This document shows, piece by piece, positions 7,463 through 10,645 of a DNA stretch of 10,645 nt; the stretch's first letter is position 1; each line of letters opens with the position of its first letter. The notes beneath the pieces were generated by a model that searched no databases, was not told the origin of the DNA, and saw only the letters and a program-made list of their open reading frames with translations. The DNA is from Gamarada debralockiae (Eukaryota > Ascomycota > Leotiomycetes > Helotiales > Hyphodiscaceae). The stretch is taken from positions 1 through 10,645 of the forward strand of contig NXFV01001130.1 of assembly GCA_002803225.1 (NCBI GenBank), read 5' to 3'. A program made the position numbers and the translations under genes.

Positions 7463-7969
7463 TAAGTTCCAGTATGTGCAAGTAAGGAGGCTTATATGGT
7501 AGCCCCGCGCTGAGTAACTTACTCTACGGGTTGGTTCATATCACAGAGAAATAGATGAGGAAAATTCGGCGAACAATAGCAACATGAAGCCGATTTTAAT
7601 GCCTGAAGAGAGAAATCGTTCTGTAACTTAGTATTTTAACTCGCATTGATACGAGTTACTTATTCGTTACGATGGTCAATTCGATTGGCGGCATTGTCAA
7701 ACCGATTCTATGAGGCCGTATAATACTTGGACTAAGGTATAAAAGTAGACTGCACGCCGAAGTCAGGTCTGGATTGCATGATATCTAGTAGTCCCAACCC
7801 TGTTTGCCATTGCATGGCAAAGAACACTGTCACACTTCCCTCGATACCAGTGGTGTCTCAAAAGCAGAAGTATTGCACCTGACCATCAAAGGTTCTTGGA
7901 GTTAAGCCATCAAATCAAAATATGAGAAACGCTGAAATGTTTTCGTTGTCGCTCGATTTTTGTGGTAAT
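7463..7969. other. AT-biased stretch without a supported gene
   Basis: On the minus strand short pieces such as IGLTMPPIELTIVTNK and LQEPLMVRCNTSAFETPLV appear in one frame, but stops occur about every 20-40 codons, which chance could produce. This may be a further decayed part of the minus-strand gene upstream of it (7970-9816), or plain spacer. Confidence 0.3.
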
Positions 7970-8853
7970 CTAGTTCTTGCTTTCGTTCAACTCCTGCCAA
8001 GCATCCCGAGAGCGTCTCGCCCGTACTCTAGCATCAATCATGCTATATTTTCTGACATACATTTCAGCGAGTTTGCTATATGCATGACCAAGGAGGAAAT
8101 GTCTTAACCATTCTCTACGAGCTTCTTGTTAGGGAAGTATTTCTTTGGCCTTCGCCTGCACAAACATATATCTTGTAGTCTTAGCAGAAGCAAATCATGA
8201 GCTGTATAGACGAAGGGTGGCGATTGGTTTCGAGAAATTTGTAGCGATAAAAGTCCAGGAGCAAGTAGAGGTCGATCATCTAGTCAATTAAAACAATATT
8301 GTGCAGACTGATAAAAGACTAACGATGGTTGGTTGATGGCTAGCTAGTTTTCGGATATGGTTCCCTTATTCACTGATGGCGCTCCAAGCAATATCTTCTC
8401 ATTCCACAAGGCGCATCCGCTTGTGAATATCAATACCCAAAGCCTATATCTACTACCACTTCGTTACTGACAAGCAATACCTCCAGCACCTGCTCTCTCA
8501 TGGTGTAAAGTTCATACTTCCATGTACCAAGTGGTTAGTTTTCATATCGCAGCAGCGTCTCCCACGCCAGTGTTCTGACTGATGCTCTCGCCGAGTCGTA
8601 TAGCGAGTTCTTGGTAGGATCAACTGGGACGTAAGAAGTAAAGTCCTCGTGTCGAGCAAGAATCAGTCCCGAACTCTCTCTTTTATACTTTCCCTTATCC
8701 GCCCAGGCGTAATGCTTGGCCCGTTCTCGATCGCTTCACAGATGTCGTCGAAGAAAGAATTATCTTCCCCACCTTATGTCAGAGCACGTCTCTTGATACG
8801 GGCTGCTTCCTCGAACCAACCATACGCATCAACAGTTGGTTTCGGTTGAAGCA

Positions 8854-8861
8854 TTTTTTTT
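8854..8861 (-). other. A8 homopolymer carrying a frameshift in the decayed gene
   Basis: On the minus strand eight A residues separate two coherent frames: upstream EPLSERINRLLQC...KLRPYKK, downstream MLQPKPTVDAYGW. A single-base length change in this run explains the switch. It is either a true mutation or a sequencing error; the neighbouring stop codons favour real decay. Confidence 0.5.
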
Positions 8862-9269
8862 GTAAGGTCTCAACTTTGTATGACATTGTAGAAGTCTGTT
8901 AATACGCTCTGACAGAGGCTCTTTGATCTCAGCGAGTCGAAAAGCAGGATCTAATACACAGTGAACTAGCGCCATGAAGTAAGATGCCATTAACGCCTCG
9001 GGCTCCATGAGTGATCTGGCTTTTCCAAATGGTCGCTTCTTTCTGCCCAGTTCTGCTCCCAGACCCGGCTTGGAATGCGCATGAATCTGGCCCTTATTCG
9101 CGTTCCATGCCAACTTCCCGAAAAGGAACTCACAGGACTTTTGGGTGAGGCGGTCCGTTAGATTCTCTGGCAGGTTGCGGAGAAAGGGCTTGTGGCCGAC
9201 TGTTGTAGAGTAAAGATTGATGATATGGCACAGCACGGATCCATCAATCTCCATCTCAATGCACCCATT

Positions 9270-9316
9270 CTAAGTGCTTATAAATCTATCAGTTAATGGT
9301 TGCCTGCCAATAATAC
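9270..9316 (-). other. Predicted 47-nt spliceosomal intron in the decayed gene
   Basis: On the minus strand the intron starts GTATTA after a TGG codon and ends CACTTAG before AAT. A branch-like ACTGAT lies about 20 nt before the 3' end. Removal joins SPYEFVLEW to NGCIEMEIDG in phase 0 and bypasses the TAA that would otherwise stop both adjoining frames. The length suits filamentous ascomycetes. Confidence 0.5.
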
Positions 9317-9816
9317 CCATTCCAGGACGAATTCATAAGGCGAACAGGAAGTAGGCCTAACAACTTGTTCGGCAGGCACTTTATCACTCCGTAGGCGAGG
9401 AGTCTGAGACACAGGCGAGCCCCAAGGTAGTCTGAAGTTTCCCGGAAGACTACAACGCTTGCTCTCAGGCTTGATGTATTTTCCGTTTGGATACAGTCCG
9501 GGATAGTCCCATCAAGCTTAACCATGTGCTCCTCAAATTCCTTCAGACGGAGGGCAGGTATTCGACACTGTTCATATCAATGGCTTCTTGAAAATGCCCT
9601 ACCTAGGCTTCGCTCCAACTCTTGAGACTTGGTGAAGTTCTGATATAGCAAGGTTACTGGCTCCCTTATAAGCGTGACTATTGTGCCGGCAAGGGTGATC
9701 GTTTAAATGATGTCGCTTTCTACTTGAGAGACTTCGGTGCCTGAGGGTTGCCCTTGCGGCTGTGCCATTTGGAAGTAGACTGCTGAACAAGGTCCAAGTA
9801 ATTTCGCAATCTGCAT

Positions 9817-10336
9817 AATGGCAATTTAGCAAATTTTTCACACCAGACGTTGGGAATCAGTTGATATCCTGAATGAAAGGAAATTCAGATGTAGGGAAAC
9901 AGTCCAGTACCGTAGCACCATCATTGCTCGATGATTGTGCCTGGTAATATCGGCGGCTCTCTGTAATCCACGATAAAAAGACTTCTCATAATCTCCCTTC
10001 ACTGTCAATAAGATTAAGGCCTAATTAGATAGCCTCGTGCATGGGAGGTCGATTTTCAAACTGGTATATGTTCTAGGGTTGCACAGATAGCAGAATCTGC
10101 TCACATATCTTCTGTTGAAGAACTCAATATGTTTGAATTTAGCCGAGGATCTTGACTTGATCTTGTTTTTGGTGTCGGTCGTTGATAGACTCGAGATAAT
10201 GTTTGGGGAAGCGGAGATTGCACCTCTTGCTGGCTGCGGCTGAAGAGAACCAAGGATGCGCTGTGCAGCGGCTTTTTTGCTGTATTAATTGCTTTATAAG
10301 ACCGCAACTTTAATGTTAAATATCACCACTTTGGTG
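9817..10336. other. Possible 5' continuation of the decayed gene, unresolved
   Basis: The minus strand has short open stretches: one of 60 codons (9841-10020, with KGDYEKSFYRGLQRAADITR) and an in-frame upstream neighbour across TAG 10021-10023 (SAKFKHIEFFNRRYVSRFCY). Another frame (10101-10307) is Ser/Pro/Gln-rich and begins at TTG, not ATG. These may be upstream exons of the gene at 7970-9816, but no start codon and splice pair makes a consistent model, and chance cannot be excluded. Confidence 0.25.
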
Positions 10337-10355
10337 TTATAAACCAGCTCTTATA
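10337..10355. repeat. 14-bp repeat unit TTATAAACCAGCTC, 1.4 copies
   Basis: The unit TTATAAACCAGCTC is followed at once by TTATA, the start of a second copy. The same unit, in a different phase, occurs again at 10597-10615. The shared core AAACCAGCTCTTATA is identical over 15 bp at both places. Confidence 0.6.
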
Positions 10356-10596
10356 TCAGGACTAGGGGATTGTAAGTGGCACGGCATTTCTTTAATAAGA
10401 TCATAGTTTCTCGTGTTATTTGCGAAAGTATTTTCCTTACAGCGTCCTTGATGTCTGAATAAGCTAATATATATGAAGATAAATCTTAAAGAGTTCGTTT
10501 TCAGGTAAAATAACTGTAGAAAGAGGTAAGTACAAAGTAAATCGAGTCCCTATTTTTATGCTCTTAATAAATTCCTGTCCCACTTGGCTCAGAAAA
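10356..10596. other. AT-rich sequence between two copies of the 14-bp unit
   Basis: No gene, RNA or hairpin of note was seen. Short A/T tracts dominate, as is common near subtelomeric or repeat-derived fungal DNA. Confidence 0.4.
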
Positions 10597-10615
10597 AAAC
10601 CAGCTCTTATAAACC
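10597..10615. repeat. Second partial array of the 14-bp unit
   Basis: AAACCAGCTC is followed by TTATAAACC, so this is the same 14-bp period seen at 10337-10355 in another phase, 256 bp downstream. Two permuted partial copies suggest remains of a short tandem array or of long terminal repeats. Confidence 0.6.
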
Positions 10616-10631
10616 CGGGGGAGAAAAAGAC

Positions 10632-10645
10632 GGGGGGGGGGGGGG
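10632..10645. repeat. Poly-G run at the window end
   Basis: The last 14 bases are all G, right after a GAGAAAAAGAC sequence. A G run at the very end fits an assembly or read-end artefact, such as dark-cycle G calls, better than biology. Confidence 0.6.

Larger units (their letters stand above)
7970..9816 (-). pseudogene. Decayed multi-exon gene of unknown fungal family
   Basis: Coding-like frames follow one another in order on the minus strand. From ATG 9816 (or the in-frame ATG 9768, MAQPQGQPSGTEVSQVESD) a frame runs to about 9498, broken only by TAA 9703-9705 and TGA 9577-9579; it contains LLYQNFTKSQELERSLGRAF and ALRLKEFEEHMVKLDGTIP. After a frameshift comes NGKYIKPESKRC and SPYEFVLEW, then a 47-nt intron (9270-9316), then NGCIEMEIDGSVLCHIINLY and a 141-codon block to an A8 frameshift (8854-8861). 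It goes on with TVDAYGWFEEAARIKRRALT, stop TAA 8774-8776, FFDDICEAIENGPSITPGRI, stop TGA 8663-8665, then ARHEDFTSYVPVDPTKNSLY and stop TAA 8535-8537. Weaker fragments follow: MIDLYLLLDFYRYKFLETNR (from 8279) and EARREWLRHFLLGHAYSKLA (about 8125-8066), ending at TAG 7970-7972. I do not recognise the family. The breaks make it a pseudogene. The part below 8430 may belong to a second gene. Confidence 0.5.

Noticed and set aside
8280..8323. Possible 44-nt intron (GTTAGT...CTAG) before MIDLYLLL on the minus strand
   Set aside because: No branch-site match at a usable distance, and the upstream frame is already broken; kept only as a weak idea.
10320..10341. Small hairpin, ATCACCA with TGGTGTT
   Set aside because: A 7-bp stem with a mismatch in AT-rich DNA; expected by chance.
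1..10645. CRISPR array, operon, or bacterial defence system
   Set aside because: No regularly spaced repeats and no bacterial gene organisation; the genes are eukaryotic.

Overview
The window looks like nuclear DNA from a filamentous ascomycete (Pezizomycotina). The evidence is two intact fungal lipid genes without introns, a decayed copy of a fungus-specific C2H2/OrsD-type gene, a decayed gene with a plausible 47-nt fungal intron, and stop codons of the TAG/TGA/TAA kind that C-to-T repeat-induced mutation would leave. No bacterial gene organisation, CRISPR array, rRNA or convincing tRNA was found. The last 14 bases are a pure G run, so the window probably reaches a contig end.

Layout: 126-1333 (+) is a heavily broken OrsD-like gene. 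1614-3014 (-) is an intact Spo7, the regulatory subunit of the Nem1-Spo7 phosphatase. 3015-4010 is a divergent intergenic region of about 1 kb carrying short upstream ORFs on both sides and one doubtful antisense ORF. 4011-5648 (+) is an intact alpha/beta hydrolase of the CGI-58/ABHD5-Ict1-Cld1 group, with an open in-frame extension upstream of its first ATG that reads like a mitochondrial presequence. 5649-6545 has no supported gene. From about 6550 to 9816 the minus strand carries coding-like fragments interrupted by stops and frameshifts: two short fragments that resemble each other (near 6600 and 7250), and a longer decayed gene of unknown family (7970-9816). 10337-10645 is AT-rich, carries two partial copies of a 14-bp repeat unit, and ends in poly-G.

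The two healthy genes are functionally close. Spo7 controls the activation of the phosphatidate phosphatase Pah1, which sets the balance between phospholipid and triacylglycerol synthesis; the hydrolase family acts on lysophosphatidate, triacylglycerol lipase activation or cardiolipin remodelling. Their head-to-head arrangement allows a shared promoter. They sit as an intact island between decayed, repeat-like sequence, a pattern typical of gene-poor accessory or subtelomeric fungal DNA. I did not find a clear new biological system. The most informative leads are the hidden presequence of the hydrolase, the paired upstream ORFs of Spo7, and the unidentified decayed minus-strand gene.
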